Below, in pieces: positions 32,903 through 41,994 of a stretch of 64,000 bases of DNA. The translations under genes were made by a program, and so were the position numbers. Numbering within the stretch: position 1 is the first letter of the stretch; each line of letters opens with the position of its first letter. The notes under the pieces are model-generated. The model searched no databases and was not told the origin of the DNA. It saw only the letters and a list, made by a program, of their open reading frames with translations. The stretch covers positions 1 to 64,000 of the forward strand of contig NZ_JAEQMU010000003.1 of NCBI RefSeq assembly GCF_017908035.1, written 5' to 3'. The DNA is from Sphingobacterium tabacisoli. GTDB lineage: Bacteria > Bacteroidota > Bacteroidia > Sphingobacteriales > Sphingobacteriaceae.

Positions 32903-35062
32903 CTAACAATCTTGTTTGATTGGAATAATTAATTTGAAAACAGCCCCCTCACCTTCTTCCGATTCAACAATTATCTTTCCTTCATGCTTTGCAATTGTAT
33001 TATAGGCGATGGACATGCCCAGGCCTGTTCCTTCTCCAACATCCTTAGTTGTAAAAAACGGTTCAAATATTTTTTCTCGGATATTCTTCGGGATACCGAT
33101 ACCATTATCCGAAATCAAAATAAAAATATAAGATGGATCTTCATAGATTCCCGTTTCGATTCGAAGCACCCCACCCTCACTACGTTCAAACTTCTTGTCA
33201 ATAGCGTAAATGGCATTGGTCAATATATTCAAAAACACTTGGTTCAATTTCCCAGCATAACACTCTATTTCCGGGATATCACCATACACTTTCTGCACAT
33301 CAACCCCTTCTTTTATGATACTTCCTAATATGATCAACGTAGATTCTAATCCCTCATTGATATCAGCGAACTTCAAGGTATCTTCATCTACCCGCGAAAA
33401 AATACGGAGACTTTTTACAATCTCTGCAGTTCGACTGGCTCCATCGTGCATTCCTTTCAGGAGGAAATCCACCTCTTCTTTTAGGTAATCAATATCTAAT
33501 TCCTCTTTATAAGCCTGAATCTGTTCCTGCTTTTCTGTTAGCGAAAGATCCTCTGCAAAAGCAATACGTTCCACCTCGTCCAATGTATCCCACACCATCT
33601 TAATATCTCTTTTCAACGGCGCCACATTGGAAGTCACAAAGTTAATAGGATTATTAATCTCATGTGCTACACCAGCAGTCAACTGTCCCAAAGAAGCCAT
33701 CTTTTCCGCCTCCACGAGCTGAGACTGCGCTTCTTTAAGGTGTGTCAATGTCTTTTGCAGAGATTCATTGGATTCTGTCAGCTCGAGCGTACGCTCATTA
33801 ACTTTTTGCTCCAACACAATGTTTTGCTCCCTAATCAACCGCTCATTTTCCTGCGATATAATCAGTTCCCGTGTTTGCGATTCTTCTTTCTCCTTACGAT
33901 AGATATTGATTTTATCCCCTAATGCAAACGAGAGGAGAATAGCCTCTATAACTGATCCAATCTGAACCGAGCGTAAGGTGTAAAAGTTATAAGGTAGTAT
34001 GTTATAATCCTTCAGTACGTACACCAAGACACTTACAAGAAATATACACCAAGCAACAAGAAAATACTTCGTTTGTCGATACTTCTGCTGTGATAGCTGA
34101 AAAGCCAATATCAATACAATTGTAGAACCTCCACCTGCGACAATATTTACCATCTTGTAAGCAGGAATAAAAACGCCTCCAATCAAAAGCCCTATCGCCA
34201 CCACATATCCTAACAAAAACACGTTCAATAGCATATTGAATTTTGGAGACTCTTTAGCTGTCTGCAGGAATGACTTCACAAAGAAAATCGCCGCAATACC
34301 GGACATCGCACCAGAAAAAGTGAGTAGTCGTTCCGAAATCCACTTATTCTCTATAGAAAATAGGGGAGCTAAAAGGCCTAGAATAGCCAACTGCGCTATA
34401 GTAACCCAGAATATATAGCTTACATAAACATAGTAATGTGCTTCCCGTGTTGAAAAATACAGAAATATATTATAAAGAATCATGGAAAGCATCAGCCCTA
34501 TATATATAGCAGAGAAAACATCGGTTTTCATAAGAGTTTTAAACAATCCCTTATCGCTATAAATAGAAATTGGAGCAGACAGCTGTGTGTTACTGAGCAG
34601 TCTGAGATAACAGGTTATCTCCTCCCCTTTCTTTAATGGAACTTCAAATAAAAAATACTGATGAGGGTAAGCTAACTCCCCAGAATTAGACCTATGATTA
34701 ATACTTATACTATCGACTACACCATTTCGTAAGGAATAGAATACGACTTCATCAATATTTGCCTGAGATAGGTTAACAATCAGGTCCTCTATATCAGACT
34801 CATTTTTGATAGAAAAACGAATCCAGTTATTTACATCCTCTACTCCTAGATTAGGAACCTCTTGCTTATTCTCCTTAAAAAGATCAGGTTGGCTTCTGAC
34901 TTCTTCAAATGTTAACTGCTTCGTAGGATCCTTAAAGATAAAAATATTCTTTCCGATATACCGACCTTCACGATCTTTAAAAAACTCAAATGGTTCACCA
35001 GAATAGGCGCACAAAAAAGGTGCGATAATCAGGAAAATTAACAGAAACTTTCTACAATCCAT
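32903..35062 (-). CDS. 7TMR-DISM membrane sensor histidine kinase
   Basis: This 719-residue kinase has a signal peptide ([20 protein letters not shown]) and an extracytoplasmic jelly-roll domain (about 25-170, DISMED2 type; [24 protein letters not shown]). Seven membrane helices follow (about 180-390: [20 protein letters not shown] and others), then a coiled coil (395-455), a phosphoacceptor His in [15 protein letters not shown], and an ATPase with [17 protein letters not shown] and [11 protein letters not shown]. 7TMR-DISM receptors are thought to sense small extracellular ligands such as carbohydrates or metabolites. It starts 37 bases after the E1-like gene, so it may sense the product of the two upstream enzymes (inference). 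Confidence 0.92.
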   Translation of the reverse strand: MDCRKFLLIFLIIAPFLCAYSGEPFEFFKDREGRYIGKNIFIFKDPTKQLTFEEVRSQPDLFKENKQEVPNLGVEDVNNWIRFSIKNESDIEDLIVNLSQANIDEVVFYSLRNGVVDSISINHRSNSGELAYPHQYFLFEVPLKKGEEITCYLRLLSNTQLSAPISIYSDKGLFKTLMKTDVFSAIYIGLMLSMILYNIFLYFSTREAHYYVYVSYIFWVTIAQLAILGLLAPLFSIENKWISERLLTFSGAMSGIAAIFFVKSFLQTAKESPKFNMLLNVFLLGYVVAIGLLIGGVFIPAYKMVNIVAGGGSTIVLILAFQLSQQKYRQTKYFLVAWCIFLVSVLVYVLKDYNILPYNFYTLRSVQIGSVIEAILLSFALGDKINIYRKEKEESQTRELIISQENERLIREQNIVLEQKVNERTLELTESNESLQKTLTHLKEAQSQLVEAEKMASLGQLTAGVAHEINNPINFVTSNVAPLKRDIKMVWDTLDEVERIAFAEDLSLTEKQEQIQAYKEELDIDYLKEEVDFLLKGMHDGASRTAEIVKSLRIFSRVDEDTLKFADINEGLESTLIILGSIIKEGVDVQKVYGDIPEIECYAGKLNQVFLNILTNAIYAIDKKFERSEGGVLRIETGIYEDPSYIFILISDNGIGIPKNIREKIFEPFFTTKDVGEGTGLGMSIAYNTIAKHEGKIIVESEEGEGAVFKLIIPIKQDC

Positions 35063-35099
35063 TTTACATTAGCTTAGCTTCTACAATATCTAAATTACA

Positions 35100-36188
35100 T
35101 CAATCTGTAATGCCTATCGCTTTTTCTACGTCCAAATAATACCGTCCCGAGTTTACGGTACGGCCCAACAAGATTTCCCGACATACCGTAGTCGTCACCG
35201 CTCCTCCCAAGACAACTTCTGATGCAAGTTGTGGCCAAGAAGCAATAGTACGACCGATCTCGGGGATAGAGTTTTTCATTTTTACAGAGAGATTCTGCGC
35301 TTCAACGACTTTCATCAAATAAGCAGAGCGCTCTCCATTTGTCAGCATTTTCAATTTATCCACCGTCAGGTCGCCTGCTAATCCATGAAAAATCGGTCGA
35401 TCTGGTTCTAGATCAAATCGTTCGACATCCAACATACCACGGTCATTCGTATCCATCACTACAGGTATTTTTGCTTCCCTAGATCTAAATCGGCTTTCCA
35501 GTTTCACCTCAAAGCTATCACAAACTTCTACCAAGACATCAAGCCCGCCATCACCTTTCAAAAAATCGTCGTAATTACTACTATCAATTCCCTGTGGGAA
35601 CAGTTCCACCACCAAGTAAGGGTCAATCTCTGCTATTTCTCGAGCTGCGATAACAACTTTTGGAACAGACAGATTAAAAACCCCCGTCCGTAGCCGGTTC
35701 ATGTTACTTAAATCTAAGCTATCAAAATCCGCTAGTCTCAAGACACCACAGATTCGCTCCATTGCCATAGTCAGTGCAATAGATTGACCTACAGAAAGTC
35801 CTACCACACCAATTTTCTTACCCGAAAGCCGTAGTTGCTCCTCCTTAGAAATCTTAAGTTGGTTCCTATTCGTTCGTACCTCGACAAACTCCGCCTCATC
35901 CAATAGATGGACCAATGATTTGCACCATGGATAGTAAACCCATACACCATATTCTTCTTTGGTCTTACCTTGTAACAAATCTTGGATAAGCTTCTCTTCC
36001 TCATCCGCACTCACTCCCATTGGATATCGACAACGAATCAATTCTTTTAATTGTCGTTCGATCTCGTCATAGAAAAAAGCAATATCTCCTGATTTTTTGA
36101 GTTCTTCCAGTTGGCCTCTGTCAGCTTCATTAGAGCGTCTAAAAAAAAGCACTTTATGAGGGAATTTAGATTCTAATTCGTCCGTCAT
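35100..36188 (-). CDS. E1/ThiF-like adenylyltransferase
   Basis: This 362-residue protein has a distinct helical N-terminus (1-115, with GVWVYYPWCKSLVHLL and EVRTNRNQ) and a ThiF/E1 Rossmann domain. Visible motifs are the nucleotide loop GVVGLSVGQ (127-135), acidic D154/D156, N162-x-N164-R165 (the E1 Arg finger region), K177 and D224. These predict adenylation of a C-terminal carboxylate. There is no CxxC zinc pair, and no ubiquitin-like protein, E2 or JAB peptidase nearby, so a small molecule or peptide is the likelier substrate. From memory it resembles the E1-like part of mycobacterial Rv1355c. It is 20 bases after the GNAT gene and 37 before the 7TM kinase. Confidence 0.82.
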   Translation of the reverse strand: MTDELESKFPHKVLFFRRSNEADRGQLEELKKSGDIAFFYDEIERQLKELIRCRYPMGVSADEEEKLIQDLLQGKTKEEYGVWVYYPWCKSLVHLLDEAEFVEVRTNRNQLKISKEEQLRLSGKKIGVVGLSVGQSIALTMAMERICGVLRLADFDSLDLSNMNRLRTGVFNLSVPKVVIAAREIAEIDPYLVVELFPQGIDSSNYDDFLKGDGGLDVLVEVCDSFEVKLESRFRSREAKIPVVMDTNDRGMLDVERFDLEPDRPIFHGLAGDLTVDKLKMLTNGERSAYLMKVVEAQNLSVKMKNSIPEIGRTIASWPQLASEVVLGGAVTTTVCREILLGRTVNSGRYYLDVEKAIGITD

Positions 36189-36208
36189 ATTCTATTCATA
36201 ACTAGGTT

Positions 36209-37021
36209 TTACATAATTTCGATATCATCATCATTGATATCGACCTCAAGTTTGGTTCTTTTTTTGGTATTGGCTATCATCCCCTTCAAATCCCATTTAT
36301 CCATATCATCTAGATCAAGCTTGTATTGTATTTCAATCTCTTTGGACCTTAAGACCTCGATTCTCGTACAGTTTTGATTCGCTCTAAGCGCCATAATTGC
36401 CGCTCTATCTTCTTCCGATGCTACTTCTAGGCTCTCTACATCATCAAGAATCATTGTCGTAGCCAAGAGATCGAGCTTAGGATAATAGAATGTACCGTTA
36501 TTTCCGACACTAGTCTCTTGACGGTATCCTACACATTTGGTAAGATTTATCGTATAGGGTGCACAAAGCGCAAAAAGGGATTTTATACCGATTTGAGGAG
36601 CTATTGCAATAGCTGCTCTTGTCAAAAAAATACTTCCGATTCCATAGCCCGCGATTTCTCTCGAATTCCAAAGCCCACAACCTTCCCCTGTTCCATCTTG
36701 TGCATAATCCCAGACGAGATCAAATATCTTAGGATCCATATTACCCGTCGCTTCCTCAATAGGCAGAGGTTGTGTTCCTCCAGCAACGTGAATACGGGCG
36801 CCGCCGTAGACATTCTCTCCATCCAACGATTCCACAATTAAAACAAAAGCCGCAGGATTATACATCCAATCATTCTTGGATGAGGTTACTTTTTTTACTC
36901 CTATTGCCGTTAAGACATGTGCATGCCCCTCTATAAAACGCTCGCAAGTCCGAGGGTCATCAATAGCGCGAAATGCTCTTAGCCTAACAACAGGACGTCC
37001 ATCTTTAAATACTAATGCCAC
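36209..37021 (-). CDS. GNAT-fold acyltransferase, autoinducer-synthase-like
   Basis: This 270-residue protein has a GNAT/N-acyl-amino-acid-synthase-like core. VYGGARIHVAGG (71-82) recalls the substrate strand of acyl-homoserine-lactone and N-acyl amino acid synthases. The CoA/ACP loop is IAGYGIGSIFLTRAAIA (about 123-139). The last 60 residues are acidic and lack recognised motifs. The start is GTG 37021; upstream in-frame codons offer no ATG before a stop, and a TAGTTTTG box lies at 37052. It heads an operon with the E1-like enzyme and two kinases. Probable role: acylation of an amine that the E1-like enzyme also acts on (inference). Confidence 0.7.
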   Translation of the reverse strand: MALVFKDGRPVVRLRAFRAIDDPRTCERFIEGHAHVLTAIGVKKVTSSKNDWMYNPAAFVLIVESLDGENVYGGARIHVAGGTQPLPIEEATGNMDPKIFDLVWDYAQDGTGEGCGLWNSREIAGYGIGSIFLTRAAIAIAPQIGIKSLFALCAPYTINLTKCVGYRQETSVGNNGTFYYPKLDLLATTMILDDVESLEVASEEDRAAIMALRANQNCTRIEVLRSKEIEIQYKLDLDDMDKWDLKGMIANTKKRTKLEVDINDDDIEIM

Positions 37022-37051
37022 AGGAACGGTTATATGTTATTCGATTGAACA

Positions 37052-37059
37052 CAAAACTA
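37052..37059 (-). promoter_or_regulatory. -7 element for the GNAT/E1/7TM-kinase operon
   Basis: The minus strand reads TAGTTTTG, an exact TAnnTTTG, about 30 bases before GTG 37021. No strong -33 box is seen. Confidence 0.45.
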
Positions 37060-37109
37060 ATCAATAAAAACTAAATGAATCATCATGTGGTAAAGATTTT
37101 TCAAAAAGA

Positions 37110-37139
37110 TTGACTTTCCAAACTTCTTAACTATTTTTG
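37110..37139 (+). promoter_or_regulatory. Promoter of the 83-residue membrane protein gene
   Basis: TTG (37110-37112), 19 nt, TATTTTTG (37132-37139), 19 bases before ATG 37159. Confidence 0.6.
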
Positions 37140-37158
37140 GGCAAAATATCTTTCACCC

Positions 37159-37410
37159 ATGCAAATAGACAAGGCGACATTAGTAAATATTGTACTATTA
37201 ATCCATATGGCCCTCACAGGCATCATGCTATTTAGGCTCTTTAAATTAAAAAATGCAACCGGTGGACAGCTTATTCTAACTTTCATAGCTCTGACCGTAC
37301 CGGTTCTAGGCCCTTCCGTTATGATTTGGTTCTATAACAAACAACTTGAAAAGTCTTCAAAAAAAAAGGACACAAGAAAAGTATATGCCCCAAAAAGCAA
37401 AAATAAATAA
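37159..37410 (+). CDS. Small membrane protein, unknown function
   Basis: This 83-residue protein has two membrane helices, TLVNIVLLIHMALTGIMLF (about 7-25) and GGQLILTFIALTVPVLGPSV (about 35-55), then a strongly basic tail rich in Lys (EKSSKKKDTRKVYAPKSKNK). This looks like a phospholipase-D-nuclease N-terminal-type or Bacteroidota housekeeping mini-membrane protein, but I do not recognise the family with certainty. It has its own promoter, divergent from the GNAT operon. Confidence 0.65.
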   Translation: MQIDKATLVNIVLLIHMALTGIMLFRLFKLKNATGGQLILTFIALTVPVLGPSVMIWFYNKQLEKSSKKKDTRKVYAPKSKNK

Positions 37411-37422
37411 TGTCGTATTAAT

Positions 37423-38217
37423 TTAGGAAATCACGTTCGACCGGTCTACATCTATCAATTCCGTTATCCCAAATTCATCGAATTTATCCAACAGAGCTTC
37501 TGTTCCCATCTCCAATTTATACTCCATTTCATTTGCAAATATTGGAATGACCGAATAAAAATTAATAATATTACCATCTTTGGCTTCCAGGCATAAAAAA
37601 TCGTCCTCGAAAGATAAAAAAGGAGGCAACAGCAGCATGCAACCAAAACCAGTATCAGCAATCGGCTCTGCATCCATACCGTTGGGAATGGTATGTCCGT
37701 AGCCCAACCAGGTTTTATACTGGTGTGGGAATCTAGCTAACATTTTGAGAAAATAAACTGGCCAATAATTGTTATCATCTTTAAACTCCTCGTCTCCTAT
37801 TTTCCAATCTGCTGGTAGAACAATCATCAATTCAGCTCTTTCATATTCTACGGCTTCCTCGATTTCAGCAGGTACTGTCATTGGAAAATCGCTCATTCCC
37901 GAGGTCACCAATATATTATAAGGATACGTATTCGAAGGTTTTATCCAATGTACGTCTATGTGTACTAAATCAGAAATAATCTCGTGAAATACCATATCAG
38001 GCTCCCCGATATATTTGGAAAGATGTTCTTCAATCTCTTCTAAATATACACAGGTTACCTCAGGAAATTGAAGTTCTTTAGAATCCTGTTCCTTATCATC
38101 ATAGCGGTACACCCTAGAGCCTCCTGACGTTATTTCATTAACACTTTCTTGTTCTTCACTGTTCTTTAACTCAGAACCTGACGAAATGATTTTTTTCACT
38201 TTATTCCAGAAAGACAT
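37423..38217 (-). CDS. Suppressor-of-fused (SUFU) domain protein
   Basis: This 264-residue soluble protein has a disordered acidic start (1-40) and then a SUFU-like domain (45-260): VFHEIISDLVHIDVHWIKPS, YNILVTSGMSDFPMTVP, AELMIVLPADWKI, WPVYFLKMLARFPHQ, GFGCMLLLPPF. Bacterial SUFU-domain proteins often act as immunity factors against polymorphic toxins, but many are orphan housekeeping proteins. No toxin gene is visible beside it. It starts 6 bases after the TonB-C-like gene stop, so the two form a unit. Confidence 0.8.
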   Translation of the reverse strand: MSFWNKVKKIISSGSELKNSEEQESVNEITSGGSRVYRYDDKEQDSKELQFPEVTCVYLEEIEEHLSKYIGEPDMVFHEIISDLVHIDVHWIKPSNTYPYNILVTSGMSDFPMTVPAEIEEAVEYERAELMIVLPADWKIGDEEFKDDNNYWPVYFLKMLARFPHQYKTWLGYGHTIPNGMDAEPIADTGFGCMLLLPPFLSFEDDFLCLEAKDGNIINFYSVIPIFANEMEYKLEMGTEALLDKFDEFGITELIDVDRSNVIS

Positions 38218-38223
38218 AATTTA

Positions 38224-38658
38224 TTAATCAAGTATAGCCATAATAGTCTGTTTAAATTTGGTACGGACAGGTTTCCCATCTTTAGTGGCAGCCTCCCATT
38301 TTGGAGATCGGCTCATCACACGCAAAACCTCCTTTTCAAAAATTGGGCTTATCTTATCCCTATTAAGAACTACAACATCACATACCTCCCCGTCTTCGCA
38401 TACCGTAAATTCTAAAATAGCAGTCTGGCGGGTACCGTAAGTAACATAGGCTGTACTATCCATTGACCCAACCAACTCATTGATATTCATTCGATTTTGC
38501 AGAAAACGGTTCCAGGCAGTCACTCCCCCTTTAAACTGTGGTGCCACATCGACCTGTGGTGCTATAATCGTATCCTGTTTCCCAGGCGATTTCTCTAGAG
38601 CCTTTACAGCGGATGACAGCAACATCACGACCAACAGCATCACATACCTTACTTTCAT
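38224..38658 (-). CDS. Secreted TonB-C-like domain protein
   Basis: This 144-residue protein has a signal peptide (MKVRYVMLLVVMLLSSAVKA) and a single domain like the C-terminal domain of TonB: APQFKGGVTAWNRFLQNRM, then ILEFTVCEDGEVCDVVVLNRD, then KEVLRVMSRSPKWEAATKDG. It lacks the Pro-rich spacer and membrane anchor of real TonB, so it cannot transduce energy. Two Cys in the domain may form a disulfide. Stand-alone exported TonB-C domains are common in Bacteroidota and have no assigned role. Upstream partner of the SUFU gene. Confidence 0.78.
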   Translation of the reverse strand: MKVRYVMLLVVMLLSSAVKALEKSPGKQDTIIAPQVDVAPQFKGGVTAWNRFLQNRMNINELVGSMDSTAYVTYGTRQTAILEFTVCEDGEVCDVVVLNRDKISPIFEKEVLRVMSRSPKWEAATKDGKPVRTKFKQTIMAILD

Positions 38659-38745
38659 ACCTATCCTCTTAGCGATTTACATTTAAAAAGAGACTTTCAT
38701 AAAGTCTCCATAAATCAAAAAGAAACAAAAATCATACCGAATCCC

Positions 38746-39729
38746 CTAAGCTTTAGGCAAATCATCTACCGTCTTAAACTCTCCGTTTTCACCAGTCAAA
38801 AATGACATCGGATTTTCAGGATCTTTTATTATTTCAAAAAGAAGGTATCCCCAAGGCTTCCAAAAATTTTCCAACACCTGCCCATAGGTCTTCACTGTCC
38901 AATTATCAAATATGGGCTTCAAGGTCCAGTCATTTAAAGGCATAGGCTCCACAAAAACAGCTTTAGGCGTCTCCATATAGGTATACTCCGGCAAACGATT
39001 AAACAGATAAGCCGAATAAAAGTAACGTGCACAGATTTCTTCAAACTGAATTGGGTGCAACTTTTTATCCGCTACTTTCGCCAAAATATCCTCATGATAA
39101 ATAGCATTAGTACCATTATCCTGCAGCGTAGCGATAATCGCAAAATCCTTCATCCGCAATGAGAAAATCAACGTATTGATTTCATCACGGTACAGAAATG
39201 TATCTTCCGTACTATCCACAGGGAATACTTGAATAGTGAAAGGATTACGGTGTTCAAACTCCATCGGTACAGAGAGAGACTGCATCATAGCATGTAAGTT
39301 TCTAAACTTATGCACCAGTGCCTGCGAAAAATTCATTTCTTCTCCAGTCCGTACAGCTTGTTTTATTCCAACCTGAATCTCATTAAACACAACACCATAC
39401 AATATCTTAGATACCCAATGGAATAATGTAATTTGATCCAATGCATTCACCGCATCATACCCTGTTTTCATGGCCGTCTCCACTGCAGTCTCCACCTCCT
39501 CAATCTTTGCAGCAGCAGCTATTGAACAGGGCAGCTGCAACTTTTTATAAGTAATCATGCTTTCATCCAGCAACTTAAAAGGCTTGTCCTCCAAATCAAA
39601 AGAACGCATCATCCATACCGGAAAAACCTGGATACGTTCTTCTTCAGAGTCCAAAGTCACTCCAGTCAAAAAGCAAGTCTTGTTATCGAATTTAAAATCT
39701 ACGAAGGGATTATACAGTTTTGTCGCCAT
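38746..39729 (-). CDS. Conserved-type hypothetical protein
   Basis: This 327-residue soluble protein starts MATKLYNPFVDFKFDNKTCF and has no signal or membrane segment. It mixes acidic and aromatic residues; WVSKILYGVVFNEIQVG, YFYSAYLFNRLPEYTYM and ENFWKPWGYLLFEI are distinctive. I do not recognise the family. CFLTG near residue 19-23 followed by FPVWMM could be a structural motif rather than a metal site, since no second Cys pair lies close. A TACCTTTG box lies eight bases before the start. It is separated from topB (same strand) by about 124 bases with its own promoter. Confidence 0.65.
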   Translation of the reverse strand: MATKLYNPFVDFKFDNKTCFLTGVTLDSEEERIQVFPVWMMRSFDLEDKPFKLLDESMITYKKLQLPCSIAAAAKIEEVETAVETAMKTGYDAVNALDQITLFHWVSKILYGVVFNEIQVGIKQAVRTGEEMNFSQALVHKFRNLHAMMQSLSVPMEFEHRNPFTIQVFPVDSTEDTFLYRDEINTLIFSLRMKDFAIIATLQDNGTNAIYHEDILAKVADKKLHPIQFEEICARYFYSAYLFNRLPEYTYMETPKAVFVEPMPLNDWTLKPIFDNWTVKTYGQVLENFWKPWGYLLFEIIKDPENPMSFLTGENGEFKTVDDLPKA

Positions 39730-39737
39730 AATACGGG

Positions 39738-39745
39738 CAAAGGTA
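39738..39745 (-). promoter_or_regulatory. -7 element close to the start of the hypothetical gene
   Basis: The minus strand reads TACCTTTG, an exact TAnnTTTG, ending eight bases before ATG 39729, so the leader should be very short or absent. Confidence 0.5.
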
Positions 39746-39853
39746 AAGTTTTACATTTTCAATCTATCGGAATCGTTGAGGATTGACCGTATTTTGACGT
39801 TCCATTCAAGAGTATTCTTATACTCCGGATCGAATCAAGACGAACAACGGGTA

Positions 39854-41965
39854 TTAGCCAACATTAACCTTAAAATCCTCAAAGACTAAAGGTGCATCCA
39901 CAATCTGTCCTTCCTTAGTCTTCACCCCCTTCAGCACAGAAGTCTTTCCTTTTTCGAGCAAGCTTTTCATTTCTTTCTCTTCAAGAAATACACCATTCAA
40001 TGTCCTCCATATTTTGAAATCACAGCCCCTAGCGTAGTGATCACACTGTGCCACCTTGTCATAGAGGTGTATATTTCCGGGTTGACACTTCGGACATTTT
40101 ATCTTTCCCTTTTGCTGAGGTTTTATCTCCTCTTGTGCTATAGAGATCCGAAGTTGCAGCAACTCCTTTGTGATTTTCGCCGTGTAGTCTTTGATATGCT
40201 TCATAAACACCTCATAAGACACCTTATTTTCGCGCATCTCCTCCAGCTTCTGCTCCCATTTACCGGTCAAAGTTACCTTTGCGATAGACCTATCCTTGAC
40301 CAGATTATACACTGCGAGGCCTTTCTCTGTAGGAATAAGTTTCTTCTTATCCCGTTTGATATAATCACGTTGGAATAATGTCTCTATCGTGGCGGCACGT
40401 GTAGCCGGTGTTCCCAGTCCACAATCTTTCATAGCCTGCCTCATTTCTTCGTCCTCAATCTCCTTCCCTGAAGTCTCCATAGCCTTCAGCAAGGACGCTT
40501 CTGTATGAATAGGTTTTGCTTTCGTAAAGCGCTCGGAAAGCTCCAGCGAAAGGATCTCCAATAGCTCTTCTGCGGTCAACTTAGGAAGTTGTGCATTTTC
40601 ATTATCCTGCTCATCCGTATTCTTGTCATCATCAGGTATTTCTATCTGATCCGCAGACAGGCGCCAGCCGTATTGTCGTATTACCGTACCTTTAGCGATA
40701 AGCTCTACCCCTTCGGCATCGATTGTTACAGTTGTAATATCTTTTAAACATACTTCCGAAAAACTCTCTACCATACGTTTTGCAATCATATTGTAGATAT
40801 TCTGCTGCTCTTTGAGCATTGGTCCCGGTTTCTCGTCTGTAACCAATAGCGCATGGTGATCCGTCACCTTTTTATCGTCGACAGAGCGTTTGTTCAACTT
40901 AGCACCTATCAAGTTGCGAGATATCGCCGCTATCCCCTCTTCCGCAGTATCTGCCAAATGTTGAAATAATGCTTCCACCTGCTCGAAAACATCCTCACCA
41001 ATATACCGCGAACCTGTTCTTGGATAGGTAATTACTTTCTTTTCATATAATGTCTGTGCCAGGCTCAACGTTTGATCCGCAGAGTAGCCATACTTTTTAT
41101 TGGCATCCTGCTGCAAAGAAGTCAGATCAAACAAGAGTGGAGGTTGTTCTTTCGTTTCTTTTGCCTCTACCTTGACGACTTTGGCCTGCGTTCCAATATT
41201 CAGTTTTGCAACCGTCTCTTCTGCAACCTCCTTTTTTTCGATCTTTTCCGAAGTCGCTTTAAAAGAGATGCTATCTTTTTCAAATCCTGCCTGTATCTTA
41301 TAAAATGCCTGTGGCTTGAAATCTTTATTTTCGAGGTAACGCGAGCATATCATGGCCAAGGTGGGCGTCTGCACCCTACCCAACGAAAGCAAACCTTTAT
41401 TGCCTGCCGCTAGTGTTATTGCTTGTGTAGCATTGATACCAATTAGCCAATCCGATTCCGACCGGGATCGTGCCGATTGATACAGACTATCATACTCCTG
41501 ACCCTCCTTCAAATTCGCGAACCCTTCTTTGATAGCTTTATCCGTTTGCGAAGAAATCCACAACCTTTTAAATGGCACTTTCGAGCCTAAGAAATAATAG
41601 ATATTCCTAAAAATAAGTTCACCTTCGCGTCCAGCATCCGTCGCCACGATGATTTCATCCGCTTGCTCCAACAGCCCTTTAATAATATGGATCTGTTTTA
41701 GAGCCCCTCCATCATCAATCTGTTTCCCATCCTTCCTTACCTTCTTCACTTCGAGATCAAATCGATTTGGAATAATCGGCAGATTCGATACCGACCAATT
41801 ATGAAAACCATAAGCCTGTGGCGTACACAATTGCACCAAATGGCCGAAGGCATAGGTAAAAGCATAGCCGTTCCCAGCGATATAGCCATCTTTCACTTCT
41901 TTTGCTCCCATCACCCGGGCCAAATCTCTCGCTACCGAGGGTTTTTCCGCTATAACTACCTTCAT
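39854..41965 (-). CDS. topB: DNA topoisomerase III (TopB)
   Basis: This 703-residue type IA topoisomerase decatenates DNA. The Toprim domain has AEKPSVARDLARVMG and ATDAGREGELIFR. The active Tyr lies in KKVITYPRTGSRYI. Other family segments are SLGRVQTPTLAMI and TDHHALLVT. A C-terminal Cys motif, CPKCQPGNIHLYDKVAQC with a following C, resembles a zinc ribbon. Full length for TopB. It lies 29 bases after dgt and probably shares its transcript. Confidence 0.93.
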   Translation of the reverse strand: MKVVIAEKPSVARDLARVMGAKEVKDGYIAGNGYAFTYAFGHLVQLCTPQAYGFHNWSVSNLPIIPNRFDLEVKKVRKDGKQIDDGGALKQIHIIKGLLEQADEIIVATDAGREGELIFRNIYYFLGSKVPFKRLWISSQTDKAIKEGFANLKEGQEYDSLYQSARSRSESDWLIGINATQAITLAAGNKGLLSLGRVQTPTLAMICSRYLENKDFKPQAFYKIQAGFEKDSISFKATSEKIEKKEVAEETVAKLNIGTQAKVVKVEAKETKEQPPLLFDLTSLQQDANKKYGYSADQTLSLAQTLYEKKVITYPRTGSRYIGEDVFEQVEALFQHLADTAEEGIAAISRNLIGAKLNKRSVDDKKVTDHHALLVTDEKPGPMLKEQQNIYNMIAKRMVESFSEVCLKDITTVTIDAEGVELIAKGTVIRQYGWRLSADQIEIPDDDKNTDEQDNENAQLPKLTAEELLEILSLELSERFTKAKPIHTEASLLKAMETSGKEIEDEEMRQAMKDCGLGTPATRAATIETLFQRDYIKRDKKKLIPTEKGLAVYNLVKDRSIAKVTLTGKWEQKLEEMRENKVSYEVFMKHIKDYTAKITKELLQLRISIAQEEIKPQQKGKIKCPKCQPGNIHLYDKVAQCDHYARGCDFKIWRTLNGVFLEEKEMKSLLEKGKTSVLKGVKTKEGQIVDAPLVFEDFKVNVG

Positions 41966-41994
41966 TTTCTTATCACTTTCATAACCTCCATCAC

